A stretch of 35,515 nt of DNA from an uncultured bacterium (GCA_903842025.1 CAIMKX010000006.1:1-35515), one strand, 5' to 3'. Positions 27,086 through 34,741 are shown, counted from the stretch's first letter. The notes: generated by a model not told the origin, from the letters alone. Program-made: numbers and translations.

Positions 27086-27496
27086 ATGTTCTTTACCTAC
27101 CTCCTCCTCTGTTCCGACGGTACTTTCTATGCCGGTAGCACCAATGATCTCGATAAACGTCTCCATGCTCACAATCATCTGAAGTCCGGCGCTCATTACA
27201 CCAAGATCCGCAGACCGGTAAAACTGGTCTGGAGTCAGAATTGCAGAACATATTCAACAGCCAGAAAAAGGGAAGCGGAGATTAAGAAATTAACTCGAAA
27301 GAAGAAACTTGTTTTGATAACAAAAAGGCCTCCCGAAACGAAAGGCCCGAACAAAACGAGGGGAAAAACTAGAGGCAATTCACATAGTGCCTTAGTGCGA
27401 TTTCTTCATCGCGGCTTGACCGATCGCTTGCATCGCCGGCAAGCGGATGCTCGAGCAATTCCGGATAGTACGGTTCTTCCTTCGTCCCGAAATTGA
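27086..27496 (+). CDS. GIY-YIG domain protein with unusual C-terminal extension
   Basis: A 136-residue ORF. Residues 1-~82 form a complete small GIY-YIG domain of the YhbQ type: FTYLLLCSDGTFYAGSTNDL, KSGAHYTKIRRPVKLVWSQ and ARKREAEIKKLTRKKK. Proteins of this subgroup usually stop near residue 80-95. Here the frame runs on for ~54 residues across the terminator of the opposite gene and then antisense to that gene's coding sequence, so the extension is probably not an evolved domain. Its own stop may have been lost, or the frame may shift near 27330. The domain is nuclease-like, but small family members have no firmly known role. Confidence 0.75.
   Translation: MFFTYLLLCSDGTFYAGSTNDLDKRLHAHNHLKSGAHYTKIRRPVKLVWSQNCRTYSTARKREAEIKKLTRKKKLVLITKRPPETKGPNKTRGKTRGNSHSALVRFLHRGLTDRLHRRQADARAIPDSTVLPSSRN
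27318..27347 (-). terminator. Intrinsic terminator of the zinc-ribbon gene
   Basis: On the reverse strand GGCCT and AGGCC (with 11 bases between) are followed by TTTTTG (27325-27320). It lies inside the end of the GIY-YIG reading frame. Confidence 0.65.
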
Positions 27497-27701
27497 TCAT
27501 ACTGATGTTGTTGCCGTCATTGATGGTGCAGTACGTCCTGCCGCAATCCGGATTTGCACAGACCAACCTGCTGGCAATACTGACTGACAGTGTCCTTTGC
27601 GCCTCCAAGTGTCCGCAATGCGGACATCCATACCTGAACCAGTCAGTCACTGAAATCGCAATAACTCTCTCCGTCTTACCGGTTTTAGCACTCATAGCCA
27701 T
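27369..27701 (-). CDS. Zinc-ribbon protein, function unknown
   Basis: A 110-residue protein with a four-cysteine knuckle pair: CPHC (26-29) and CANPDC (48-53), plus C58, spaced as in a treble-clef or zinc-ribbon site. The rest is polar, with EEPYYPELLEHP near the end. I do not recognise the family. The start could be residue 1 or Met3. Its end overlaps the GIY-YIG reading frame by 128 bases in the opposite direction, but a terminator downstream and the cysteine pattern argue that this gene is real. Confidence 0.6.
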   Translation of the reverse strand: MAMSAKTGKTERVIAISVTDWFRYGCPHCGHLEAQRTLSVSIASRLVCANPDCGRTYCTINDGNNISMINFGTKEEPYYPELLEHPLAGDASDRSSRDEEIALRHYVNCL

Positions 27702-28317
27702 CTCTTTAGTTAGTTGTTGTTTGTACTAGGTTCGGTCATTAACATAACACTATCGGGGGCGAGTCGCAAACTTAATAAAAAAAGCGACGAAATATATTTC
27801 AACACAAGAATATTTCTTTGAATACTTGCGCCGCGCATATCATTTGATACAATGAGATCATCAGAATGTAGGATTATTCTCGGATTACAAGACTTTTCAC
27901 AGGTTCTCACAACTAAATAGTACAGTGTCACGAGTACACTGTTCGTTCGCTGATTGATCCAGGAAGTGGCCGAAAAAGTCCTTGGACCAGGACTAAGGCA
28001 TACCCGAAAAGCGATAGGGCATAATAGGGTAATAATGAGGAATATACTAAAAGAGGTATTGTCCACAAGCGGGTGCAAATAAACTGAAACACCCCGTATA
28101 TAAAAACCGGAGAGAACTAACTCTCGAGGCTGGTTTTTTCCGAGGATACGTCGGACAAGTGGCGTCGGTTGGTCGCCAGTCCATGCGGTTTCGGGTGGGC
28201 CCGGAAAAGCATCAAAAATAAAAGCTGAAGCAACCCCTCATTTGCGAGTGAACCCGAATCTCGCCTTCCTGAATCAGTCAGTGAATTATTAACAAACGTC
28301 AACATAATCCAAATCGT
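27702..28317. other. Gene-poor block with several hairpins
   Basis: No convincing gene is seen in 616 bases. Visible structures are ACAGTGT/ACACTGT (27922-27942, seven-base arms), AGTCC/GGACT with a T-run on the reverse strand (27973-27994, terminator-like), and a forward terminator at 28102-28139. Reverse-strand ORFs at 27710-28078 and 28117-28431 lack family resemblance. An undetected RNA gene ending at the 28139 terminator is possible. Confidence 0.5.
28102..28139 (+). terminator. Intrinsic terminator without an assigned gene
   Basis: Outer stem AAAAACC/GGTTTTT and inner stem GAGAG/CTCTC around AACTAA, with a one-sided bulge, ending in six T. No forward gene precedes it within 600 bases, so it may close an unrecognised transcript. 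Confidence 0.6.
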
Positions 28318-28848
28318 ATGCCAACATCGACTCTTACAACAATTATTCCTACGGAAGTGATTAGTCAGAAGATCTTCATAATTCGTGGAGTTAAGGTAAT
28401 GCTTGATTTTGACCTTGCTGAGATTTATCAAGTTACAACAAAAGTTCTAAATCAGGCCGTTAAAAGAAATATTGCTCGTTTTCCACCCGATTTTGTTTTC
28501 AAGCTTAGTAATAGAGAAAAGACCGAGGTGGTCACAAATTGTGACCACCTATCAAACCTTCGATTTTCTCATCAACAACCTTATGCCTTCACTGAACACG
28601 GGGTTTCAATGTTATCGGCCGTATTAAAAAGCGCTCGAGCTATCCAAATGAGTGTATTTATTGTCCGTGCTTTCATAAAGCTACGTGAAATGTTGGCAAC
28701 TCACAAAGACTTGGCAAATAAGATTGAAGAGCTAGAAAATCGTCAACTTAAGCAAGGTGAACAAATTCTCGTTATTCATCGGATATTAAAACAGCTTATA
28801 GAAAGACCCGTTGAAATGCATCGAATTATTGGTTTTACTGGAAATTGA
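28318..28848 (+). CDS. ORF6N domain DNA-binding protein
   Basis: A 176-residue protein. The ORF6N (KilA-N/antirepressor-related) domain spans ~residues 10-110: SQKIFIIRGVKVMLDFDLAE, YQVTTKVLNQAVKRN, RFPPDFVFKLS and YAFTEHGVSMLSAVL. The C-terminal ~60 residues form a coiled coil (KDLANKIEELENRQLKQGEQ). Such proteins are common in phages and as single genes in bacteria and are presumed to bind DNA. The coding segment for EVVTNCDHL is a perfect 25-nt palindrome. There is no prophage around it. Role unknown. Confidence 0.9.
   Translation: MPTSTLTTIIPTEVISQKIFIIRGVKVMLDFDLAEIYQVTTKVLNQAVKRNIARFPPDFVFKLSNREKTEVVTNCDHLSNLRFSHQQPYAFTEHGVSMLSAVLKSARAIQMSVFIVRAFIKLREMLATHKDLANKIEELENRQLKQGEQILVIHRILKQLIERPVEMHRIIGFTGN
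28526..28550. repeat. Perfect 25-nt palindrome inside the ORF6N gene
   Basis: AGGTGGTCACAA (28526-28537), a central A, and TTGTGACCACCT (28539-28550): all twelve pairs are perfect. It encodes EVVTNCDHL in the middle of the domain. Confidence 0.97.
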
Positions 28849-29001
28849 ATAATGCACCAAACCCCCGCAATCTTTCGTACCTCGACCGGAGGGAAAAGGA
28901 CAGATCTTTCACAAGGATTTTGGATTGAGGCAGAGTTGCTCCTTCCTCATCCGTTCCTCTTTACTCTTTCACTTTCGTTCCTTTTTCCTCTTTTGTTCGC
29001 C

Positions 29002-29033
29002 GGCCTACATTTCATATGTAGGCCATCTTTTTT
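29002..29033 (+). terminator. Intrinsic terminator between ORF6N and gyrB
   Basis: GGCCTACAT (29002-29010) and ATGTAGGCC (29016-29024) form a perfect nine-base stem with loop TTCAT, followed by ATCTTTTTT. It probably ends the ORF6N transcript. The rest of 28849-29203 holds no gene I can support. Confidence 0.9.
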
Positions 29034-29148
29034 GAGGATCAATTGAAGGCACAATTGGTCAGGACTATCTCTAGTCAACAGACTCAAAATCAGCCCTCAA
29101 CTAAGCCACATAATTGACACATTTTCACGTGCATTCGGTGGGGCTTTC

Positions 29149-29157
29149 TGCTATAAT
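29149..29157 (+). promoter_or_regulatory. Extended -10 promoter of gyrB
   Basis: TGC directly followed by TATAAT (29152-29157). No good -35 is found at the right distance; a TTGACA at 29114-29119 is 32 bases away. Start of transcription near 29164. Confidence 0.65.
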
Positions 29158-29165
29158 TCAGGCAT

Positions 29166-29183
29166 AAAAGCGGGGCGCTTTTT
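29166..29183 (+). promoter_or_regulatory. Terminator-like hairpin in the gyrB leader
   Basis: AAAAGCG, loop GGG, CGCTTTT, then T and CTTT: a seven-base stem at the very 5' end of the predicted transcript, 20 bases before the ATG. It may attenuate transcription or protect the 5' end. Confidence 0.55.
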
Positions 29184-29203
29184 CTTTATATAAACCTACC
29201 AAA

Positions 29204-31315
29204 ATGGCCAAAGAAAATACCGAGAAGAAACACAATTACGACGCCTCATCGATCACCGTTCTCGAAGGCTTGGAACCGGTTCGCAAGCGCCCAGGCATGT
29301 ATATCGGTACGACCGGTCCCGATGGTTTGCACCATCTGATTACTGAAATATTCGACAACTCCCGCGATGAGGCCATGAACGGCTTCGCCAATGACATTGA
29401 GGTCGCTCTTTTACCCGGTAATCGCGTCAGAGTCACGGACAACGGCCGCGGCATTCCGGTCGATATCCACAAACAGACCAAAGTTTCCGCCTTGGAAACC
29501 ATTATGACCGTTCTCCATGCCGGAGGCAAATTTGGCGGAGATGACTACAAGGTTTCCGGAGGTCTTCACGGAGTCGGCGCTTCCGTCGTGAACGCTCTTT
29601 CAATATTCATGAAAGTCGTCGTCCACAAGGATGGAGGTATTTATATGCAGGAATACTCCAAAGGCAAGCGCAAGGCCGCCGTGAAAAAGATCGGCTCATC
29701 CAAGCTTCATGGTACCATCGTCACATTCGAGCCAGACACAGAAATCTTCAAAGAGGGCATTGCCTTCGAATGGAATCGCATCGTCTCTCACATGCGCCAG
29801 CAGGCATATTTGGTCAGAAGTTTGAGGATTAGTGTTATTGATGCTCGTGAGCAGATTGCAACTTTTGGTCAGGATGAAGAGTTATTTTACCTTCGCGAGA
29901 CAGGTGTTGAAGCGCCAACCTATACGTTCTTCTTTGAAGGAGGCCTCGTTTCGCTTATCAAGTTCAACAATCAACTTCTCAAGCCGGCTCATAAGAATAT
30001 CTTTTATGTCGAGAAGAAAGCCGAAGGAGTTGAATCAGTTGAAGTTGCACTACAATATGCTGACGATGTCTCGTCTCGAATTTTGGCTTTTGCCAATAAT
30101 ATCCACACGCCAGAGGGTGGTACACATATTACCGGATTCAAGACCGCTCTAACCCGTATTCTCAATAACTATGCCAAGAATAACAATCTGGCCAAGAATG
30201 GTGAAGAAACTTTCACTGGTGATGACGCCCTTGAAGGACTGACAGCCGTTGTCTCGGTCAAATTACGCGAGATTCAGTTCGAAGGTCAAACAAAAGCCAA
30301 GTTGGGCAGTATGGAAGCCCAAAGCGCCGTCGCTACGGTCTTCGGAGAAGCCTTCGCTTCATTCTTGGAAGAAAATCCGGAAGATGCCAGAGCTATTATC
30401 AACAAGGTCATTCTTGCTATGAAGGCTCGCAAAGCTGCCAAAGCCGCCAAGGATTCCGTCTTGCGTAAGGGAGCCCTCGAAGGTATGACTTTGCCGGGCA
30501 AACTAGCTGACTGCCAATCCAATAGTCCTGCCGAATCAGAACTCTTCATTGTGGAGGGAGATTCCGCTGGAGGCACGGCCAAACAGGGTCGCGATAGGCG
30601 CACACAGGCTATTTTGCCGCTCAGAGGCAAGATTCTGAACATCGAGCGTGCTCGACTTGACAGGATGCTCGGTTCAGAGCAGATCAAGAATCTGGTCTTG
30701 GCTTTTGGTACGGCGATCGGCGACACCTTCGACATTACTCGCTTGCGCTATCACAAGATCATCCTGGCCACAGATGCCGACGTGGACGGTGCTCACATTC
30801 GAACTCTTATCCTGACTCTCCTTTACAGATACTTTAAGCCATTGGTGGAAAGTGGATACGTCTACATTGCTCAGCCGCCACTATTCAAGGTCAAGATTGG
30901 CAAAGAGACGCTCTATCTCCAGGATCAAGCTGCATTGACCAAATTCAAGAAAGAGAGAGGCATCAAGGAAGAGGACGCGACCGAGATTGATTCAACAACT
31001 GAAGAATCCACAGCTGAGTCACGGGCTGAGTTATTGAACGCAGCAGGCGCGGAAGGAGATAGTGCATCACCTGAGACTTCTATAGAAACAAAAGCGGCCA
31101 AGATTTCTATCCAGCGCTACAAGGGTCTTGGAGAAATGAACTCAGAAGAGCTTTGGGAAACGACCATGGATCCGGTCAGGCGCATCATGAAGCAGGTCAG
31201 GATCGATGATGCTCAAGACGCCGACAAAGTCTTTGACATGCTCATGGGAGATGATGTTCCAGCTAGGAAGTCATTTATTCAGTCCAATGCCAAGCTGGCG
31301 AATTTGGATATTTAG
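29204..31315 (+). CDS. gyrB: DNA gyrase subunit B
   Basis: A 703-residue ATPase subunit of type II topoisomerase, introducing negative supercoils with GyrA. The GHKL ATPase domain has LEGLEPVRKRPGMYIGTTGP, IFDNSRDEAMNGF, DNGRGIPVDIH and GLHGVGASVVNAL. TOPRIM metal sites are EGDSAGG (451-457) and DADVDG (524-529). The C-terminal region ends in IQRYKGLGEMNSEELWETTM with DPVRR. An acidic Ser/Thr/Glu-rich insertion of ~45 residues (EEDATEIDSTTEES onward, ~590-630) precedes this. ParE is the main alternative, but the QRYKGLGEMN context and length fit GyrB. gyrA is not in the window. Confidence 0.95.
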   Translation: MAKENTEKKHNYDASSITVLEGLEPVRKRPGMYIGTTGPDGLHHLITEIFDNSRDEAMNGFANDIEVALLPGNRVRVTDNGRGIPVDIHKQTKVSALETIMTVLHAGGKFGGDDYKVSGGLHGVGASVVNALSIFMKVVVHKDGGIYMQEYSKGKRKAAVKKIGSSKLHGTIVTFEPDTEIFKEGIAFEWNRIVSHMRQQAYLVRSLRISVIDAREQIATFGQDEELFYLRETGVEAPTYTFFFEGGLVSLIKFNNQLLKPAHKNIFYVEKKAEGVESVEVALQYADDVSSRILAFANNIHTPEGGTHITGFKTALTRILNNYAKNNNLAKNGEETFTGDDALEGLTAVVSVKLREIQFEGQTKAKLGSMEAQSAVATVFGEAFASFLEENPEDARAIINKVILAMKARKAAKAAKDSVLRKGALEGMTLPGKLADCQSNSPAESELFIVEGDSAGGTAKQGRDRRTQAILPLRGKILNIERARLDRMLGSEQIKNLVLAFGTAIGDTFDITRLRYHKIILATDADVDGAHIRTLILTLLYRYFKPLVESGYVYIAQPPLFKVKIGKETLYLQDQAALTKFKKERGIKEEDATEIDSTTEESTAESRAELLNAAGAEGDSASPETSIETKAAKISIQRYKGLGEMNSEELWETTMDPVRRIMKQVRIDDAQDADKVFDMLMGDDVPARKSFIQSNAKLANLDI

Positions 31316-31342
31316 AATACAGTCTGTGATAAGTTGTCTCAA

Positions 31343-31370
31343 CAAAAAAGAGGTCTTATGACCCCCTTTT
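31343..31370. terminator. Terminator between gyrB and the prepilin gene
   Basis: GGTC, TTAT loop, GACC within an A-run (left) and T-run (right), so it may serve both converging transcripts. The stem has mismatches. Confidence 0.65.
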
Positions 31371-31390
31371 AAGTTTTAAGTGAACAAACA

Positions 31391-32068
31391 TTAGTGACAC
31401 TTGCCGTCGATTACATTGATCGTCGAGTAGAATGGGCCATTACCGGAGTAACCAGGAATCCAACCGTCAGCTCTGGTAATATTTGCTCCTGTTGAATCGA
31501 TGCAGTAATACCCGGAGAAGCTCTTAGGATTTGGGCCTCCAGCCGACGCAAACGCCCTGTCGATTATCGAGCTGTCCATTGACAACATGATGGGGGCAAT
31601 CGACGAATATATAGCGTAATTGGTGACTGGAGCGCAGGCTGGATACACGTAAATAGTAATGCCGTTTGCACTATAACTACTCATGTTATTGATTGAAGCG
31701 TTGTATGTTTTTGAGGTCTTGTTTCCGCATACGTTGTTAACTATTTGTTCACCGCCTCCGCCATAAAAACCAGCATTATTGGCTCCAATATTGTCAATTA
31801 TTCCATTGATCTTGGAGTCAAAAGAACGCGGCGCCACTATCCAACTTGGGTTATCTGCAGCAACGTCTTGAAAGGCGGTGTATGATGTTCCATTTTATGA
31901 TTGCTCTATCTGGTTCCTCAGGTCCAAAGTCTCCTGCACAACCAGAGCATTCCTGGCTTTTGTTTTGGCGGTGCCCAATGCCACCAGAACTGTCGAAGCG
32001 ACTACGGAAATCACCGACATCACGACCATAAGTTCTATCAAAGTGAAACCTCTTTTTTTGTTTTTCAT
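31391..32068 (-). pseudogene. Type IV prepilin gene interrupted by a stop at codon 58
   Basis: The reverse strand from 32068 reads MKNKKRGFTLIELMVVMSVI, a textbook prepilin leader (cleavage G7/F8, Glu at +5) with the membrane helix behind it. Codon 58 is TAA (31897-31895). The same frame then stays open for another 167 codons (NGTSYTAFQDVAADNPSW ... NVIDGKCH), containing four Cys residues and a Gly/Ser/Asn/Tyr-rich body typical of a pilin globular domain. The pieces are in register, so a single base change (for example TAT or TAC to TAA) explains the break. A separate protein starting at GTG 31837 is unlikely. Sequencing error, recent pseudogene or read-through remain possible. Confidence 0.85.
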
Positions 32069-32101
32069 GTTAATGATAATTAATAATATAAATGCAAAAG
32101 A

Positions 32102-32575
32102 TTATCCCGTGCGAACCTTGAGCTTGGACTGCCTTTTCTTGTCCAGCTTCGGCAGTTTCAAAATCAGAAGCCCATGCTTCTCGATGGCCTCGGCCTCGTC
32201 GACATCGATCTCCTGGGGCAGAGTAATGGTTCGTGAAAAGGATCCCCAGTACAATTCGTGAGCGATAAATTCATCTTCTTCGACCGCCCTTTCTTCTTCA
32301 CGCTTGCCTCTGATAGTCACGACATCCCTGGTGATCGAGATGTCCAAATCCTCAGGCCTGACGCCGGCGATCATGGTCTTCACAACGACCATGTCCGGAG
32401 TCTGATACATATCGATTGTCAGCTCGCCCTCTTCTTCGGTGTCCTTGTCTATCCATGAGCCGGAATCAGAATCGGTATTCTGGATCTTCCTAGGCTGCAA
32501 AGACTCTTCGCTGTCGTCCGCCATGCGGACGGTTCCAGTTAACCTTTCAAAGAATGAGCGTTTGTCTTTTGACAT
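32102..32575 (-). CDS. Hsp20 / alpha-crystallin small heat-shock protein
   Basis: A 157-residue holdase chaperone. A charged N-terminal arm (~1-50) leads to an alpha-crystallin domain: LTIDMYQTPDMVVVKTMIAG, VRPEDLDISITRDVVTIRGK, and WGSFSRTITLPQEIDVDEAE with GLLILKLPK near the end. The very acidic linker (DTEEEGE) is typical of Patescibacteria forms. It stands alone on the reverse strand between prepilin and the PrsW-like gene; no CIRCE or HAIR operator was recognised. Confidence 0.92.
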   Translation of the reverse strand: MSKDKRSFFERLTGTVRMADDSEESLQPRKIQNTDSDSGSWIDKDTEEEGELTIDMYQTPDMVVVKTMIAGVRPEDLDISITRDVVTIRGKREEERAVEEDEFIAHELYWGSFSRTITLPQEIDVDEAEAIEKHGLLILKLPKLDKKRQSKLKVRTG

Positions 32576-32613
32576 GGATATTTATTGGATTATTAACAAC
32601 TGGATATATTTTA

Positions 32614-33300
32614 CTATGATAAGCGCGGCTTTACAACTTTGATCTCCTCGAACAGCACTATGAGTATCACCGCCGCTCCCCAAACCCAACTGAAGGCTTT
32701 CAAGGTATCTGTAGATGTGCCATTAATTATAGAAAGATTGAAAGCTGCATGCAATGTTATGGCTGCGGATAACCCGATCACCACAGCCAGGAATTTGGCA
32801 AAATATCCGCGATAGTAGGCATATCCAAGGGCGAAGCCGACGGTGGCCGTGCTGACGATATGGACGAGAGTGGCGCCGACAAAGCGCATATTGCCGGTGG
32901 CGATGCTCAGGGCGACCTCGCCGTTCGACAGGGGATTGAACAAAAACAGAGTGTTTTCCAAGGCGGCGAAACCGAGGGCGACGACGATGCAATAGATCAT
33001 GGCATCGATCGGTTCGTCATTGTAGCCGCTGTTAAGGGCGATGACGGCGACGGCGATAACTTTGACGATTTCTTCGACGGCGGCCCAAATGGTATAACGC
33101 AGAGTCGGATCGGAAATCGTTTCGGCGACGTATTTCTCGGCGAAGATCGCGGCGATGACAGACAGAGTGCCTCCGAGAAATGTGGCGACGATCATTGTTC
33201 GCGGCTCGGGGTTGGCGTCTTCACGGAGCCAGAACCAGAGCCAGATCAGAGAGGGGAGGAGACCGCAGGCCATGGAATAAAATAAAGTACTAGCGGACAT
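32614..33300 (-). CDS. PrsW-family intramembrane metalloprotease
   Basis: A 228-residue protein with about seven membrane helices. Conserved polar residues sit inside helices: EE in WAAVEEIVKV (~residue 75), EN in GFAALENTLFLF, and His in ATLVHIVSTA and ITLHAAFNL. This EE ... H ... H arrangement is the PrsW/CAAX-protease signature. PrsW of Bacillus cuts an anti-sigma factor, but no such target is seen here. A TGT-TATAAT extended -10 lies six bases before the ATG, giving a leaderless mRNA. Confidence 0.87.
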   Translation of the reverse strand: MSASTLFYSMACGLLPSLIWLWFWLREDANPEPRTMIVATFLGGTLSVIAAIFAEKYVAETISDPTLRYTIWAAVEEIVKVIAVAVIALNSGYNDEPIDAMIYCIVVALGFAALENTLFLFNPLSNGEVALSIATGNMRFVGATLVHIVSTATVGFALGYAYYRGYFAKFLAVVIGLSAAITLHAAFNLSIINGTSTDTLKAFSWVWGAAVILIVLFEEIKVVKPRLS

Positions 33301-33399
33301 ATTTCTATTATAACATAATGATCGCTATTCTCGACCAAAATGAGAAGTGTGTCTGGGGGTGCTCTTCCAAACGATTAGCCTGTGTATTCATTCAAACCA

Positions 33400-33428
33400 T
33401 TGACAAACACCCAATAGTTTGCTAGAAC
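33400..33428 (+). promoter_or_regulatory. Strong promoter of the 33529 gene
   Basis: TTGACA (33400-33405), 17 bases, TAGAAC (33423-33428) preceded by TGC, the same TTGACA-N14-TGCTAG layout as the 10908 promoter. The leader is about 95 bases and ends with GGAAAGA upstream of the ATG. Confidence 0.65.
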
Positions 33429-33528
33429 TACAGCAGAATTGAAATAAAGCCACATTATTAGCCAATTAACAAGAGGACTCATGACTGGGTTCTGGCTAGG
33501 AATATGGTTTGTTTCGGAAAGATGATCT

Positions 33529-34470
33529 ATGAAAAAGATTACGTTAACGCTGCCCTTGGTTCTCGGTTTGATTGTCACGTCGACTGCCTGGGCCCTGCCC
33601 GAAACGCCTCAAACGACGGATTCGGTTTCGGCCAAAGCCGGTCCGATTCATCGGACTGCTCAGATCGACAATTCGACTGCCAAAGTCGCGACCGACGTTC
33701 AAATCGGAATGAAAATTGTTCTGTTGCCGGAGCTGTCGTCGCCTGATTTCCCGGCGGCATCCGCGGCGCTCATCAGTGACGCCAAAAACGGCGCCATCCA
33801 GTCCAGTACGTTCTACACGGTTGTCTCAGGTGGTGGCAAGGTTGCCATCAGCAACTTGGTGGTGTACGGCAGTAATCGAGTTGTCTGGCAGTTTATCGAT
33901 GCCACTTCGCCGTCGGGGGGCGTATCCCTCGATATGTTGGCGGTGAACTCGGTGAGTTCGCCTAACAGCATCTTAAATGATACCTATACCTTTGCGGGTA
34001 TGGAGTTATCACCGGGCGCCGTGGTAAAAAACGGCGATAGCTGGATGTCGAGTGGTTCGGTGTCACAGAAGGGTACCAGAGCGATGTCTCTGGTCTGCAT
34101 GAAACTTATTTCCGGAGGAACAACGGCCAGCTCGCTTGATAATGCCTACAACTGGCTCGCTATGCAGAAAGGCTTCGAGGTGAAGTACGCCGTCCAAGTC
34201 AAGGGTGATCCCAGTACCAAAACCATCGCCGGTGTCGGACTTGACGGATTCACGCTTCCAGCAGTCACGGCGGCCAAGCTGTCTATCACGCGAAACGCCG
34301 ATGCCACCGCCAATATCGCAGTTGCCGGTGACGTCAGCGGATTGTACAGTATTCAGTTTTCGAAGGATGCAAGAGGTCCTTACACTGAAGTCAAAGCGGT
34401 AACTGGCGGAAACACCTTCGCCATTCCGACGACCGAGTCCGGCTTTTACCGGGCGATCGTGAAGCAATAG
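33529..34470 (+). CDS. Exported protein of unknown function
   Basis: A 313-residue protein with a signal peptide (MKKITLTLPLVLGLIVTSTA, cut after WALP or nearby). The mature part is beta-rich and low in Cys, with SGGGKVAISNLVVYGSN near residue 100, a middle segment NDTYTFAGMELSPGAVVKNG and a C-terminal SITRNADATANIAVAGDVSG domain that may be Fn3-like. No enzyme motif is seen. It has its own strong promoter, a long leader with a Shine-Dalgarno sequence, and a strong terminator. Codon use is more GC-rich than the nearby surface genes, which may indicate transfer or high expression. Confidence 0.75.
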   Translation: MKKITLTLPLVLGLIVTSTAWALPETPQTTDSVSAKAGPIHRTAQIDNSTAKVATDVQIGMKIVLLPELSSPDFPAASAALISDAKNGAIQSSTFYTVVSGGGKVAISNLVVYGSNRVVWQFIDATSPSGGVSLDMLAVNSVSSPNSILNDTYTFAGMELSPGAVVKNGDSWMSSGSVSQKGTRAMSLVCMKLISGGTTASSLDNAYNWLAMQKGFEVKYAVQVKGDPSTKTIAGVGLDGFTLPAVTAAKLSITRNADATANIAVAGDVSGLYSIQFSKDARGPYTEVKAVTGGNTFAIPTTESGFYRAIVKQ

Positions 34471-34498
34471 TCGCTTCACTATGAGAAAGCACATTCAA

Positions 34499-34526
34499 CC
34501 CCCAGGCTTCGGCTTGGGGGCTTTTT
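34499..34526 (+). terminator. Strong intrinsic terminator after 33529
   Basis: CCCCCAGGC, TTCG loop, GCTTGGGGG: nine pairs (one G-T) closed by a UUCG tetraloop, followed by CTTTTTG. Confidence 0.97.
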
Positions 34527-34535
34527 GTTGCGGTC

Positions 34536-34563
34536 TTGACTAATATTCGCTCTAGGATAGAAT
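34536..34563 (+). promoter_or_regulatory. Candidate promoter upstream of the glycosyltransferase
   Basis: TTGACT (34536-34541), 16 bases, TAGAAT (34558-34563). If used, the leader to the ATG would exceed 200 bases. In that leader a GATC-GCGA/TCGC-GATC hairpin (near 34650-34676) and a TGCCGAA/TTCGGCA hairpin followed by GGCGGCTTTTT (34742-34770) are visible. Confidence 0.5.
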
Positions 34564-34741
34564 TATATCAGTCAGTAATAATAATATCCTCGATAATTAT
34601 CCAGAATCGGCTGCAAGTTACTGGCGCCTCAAAATACGACACCAAACTGATCGTGGCGAGCAATCGCAGTGATCATTTTCACAAATTATTAGCTAATAGA
34701 AGTTTGCACATTTAAACTCTCAAAAAGCTTTACATTTGGTA

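Noticed and set aside
27710-28078. Reverse-strand ORF of 122 residues in the gene-poor block
   Set aside because: No family resemblance or ribosome-binding site, and it runs through the ACAGTGT and AGTCC hairpins.
28117-28431. Reverse-strand ORF of 104 residues overlapping the ORF6N start
   Set aside because: It overlaps the start of a well-supported gene and has no recognisable domain; it could at most be a relic.
28318-28848. ORF6N gene considered as part of a prophage
   Set aside because: No integrase, terminase, capsid or other phage gene is seen nearby.
28852-29046. Forward ORF of 64 residues after ORF6N
   Set aside because: Low-complexity Leu/Phe/Ser composition and it runs through an intrinsic terminator.
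31391-32068. Prepilin TAA considered as recoded sense codon
   Set aside because: TAA ends other genes here (for example rpmE and the ABC-F gene), and known Patescibacteria recoding concerns TGA.
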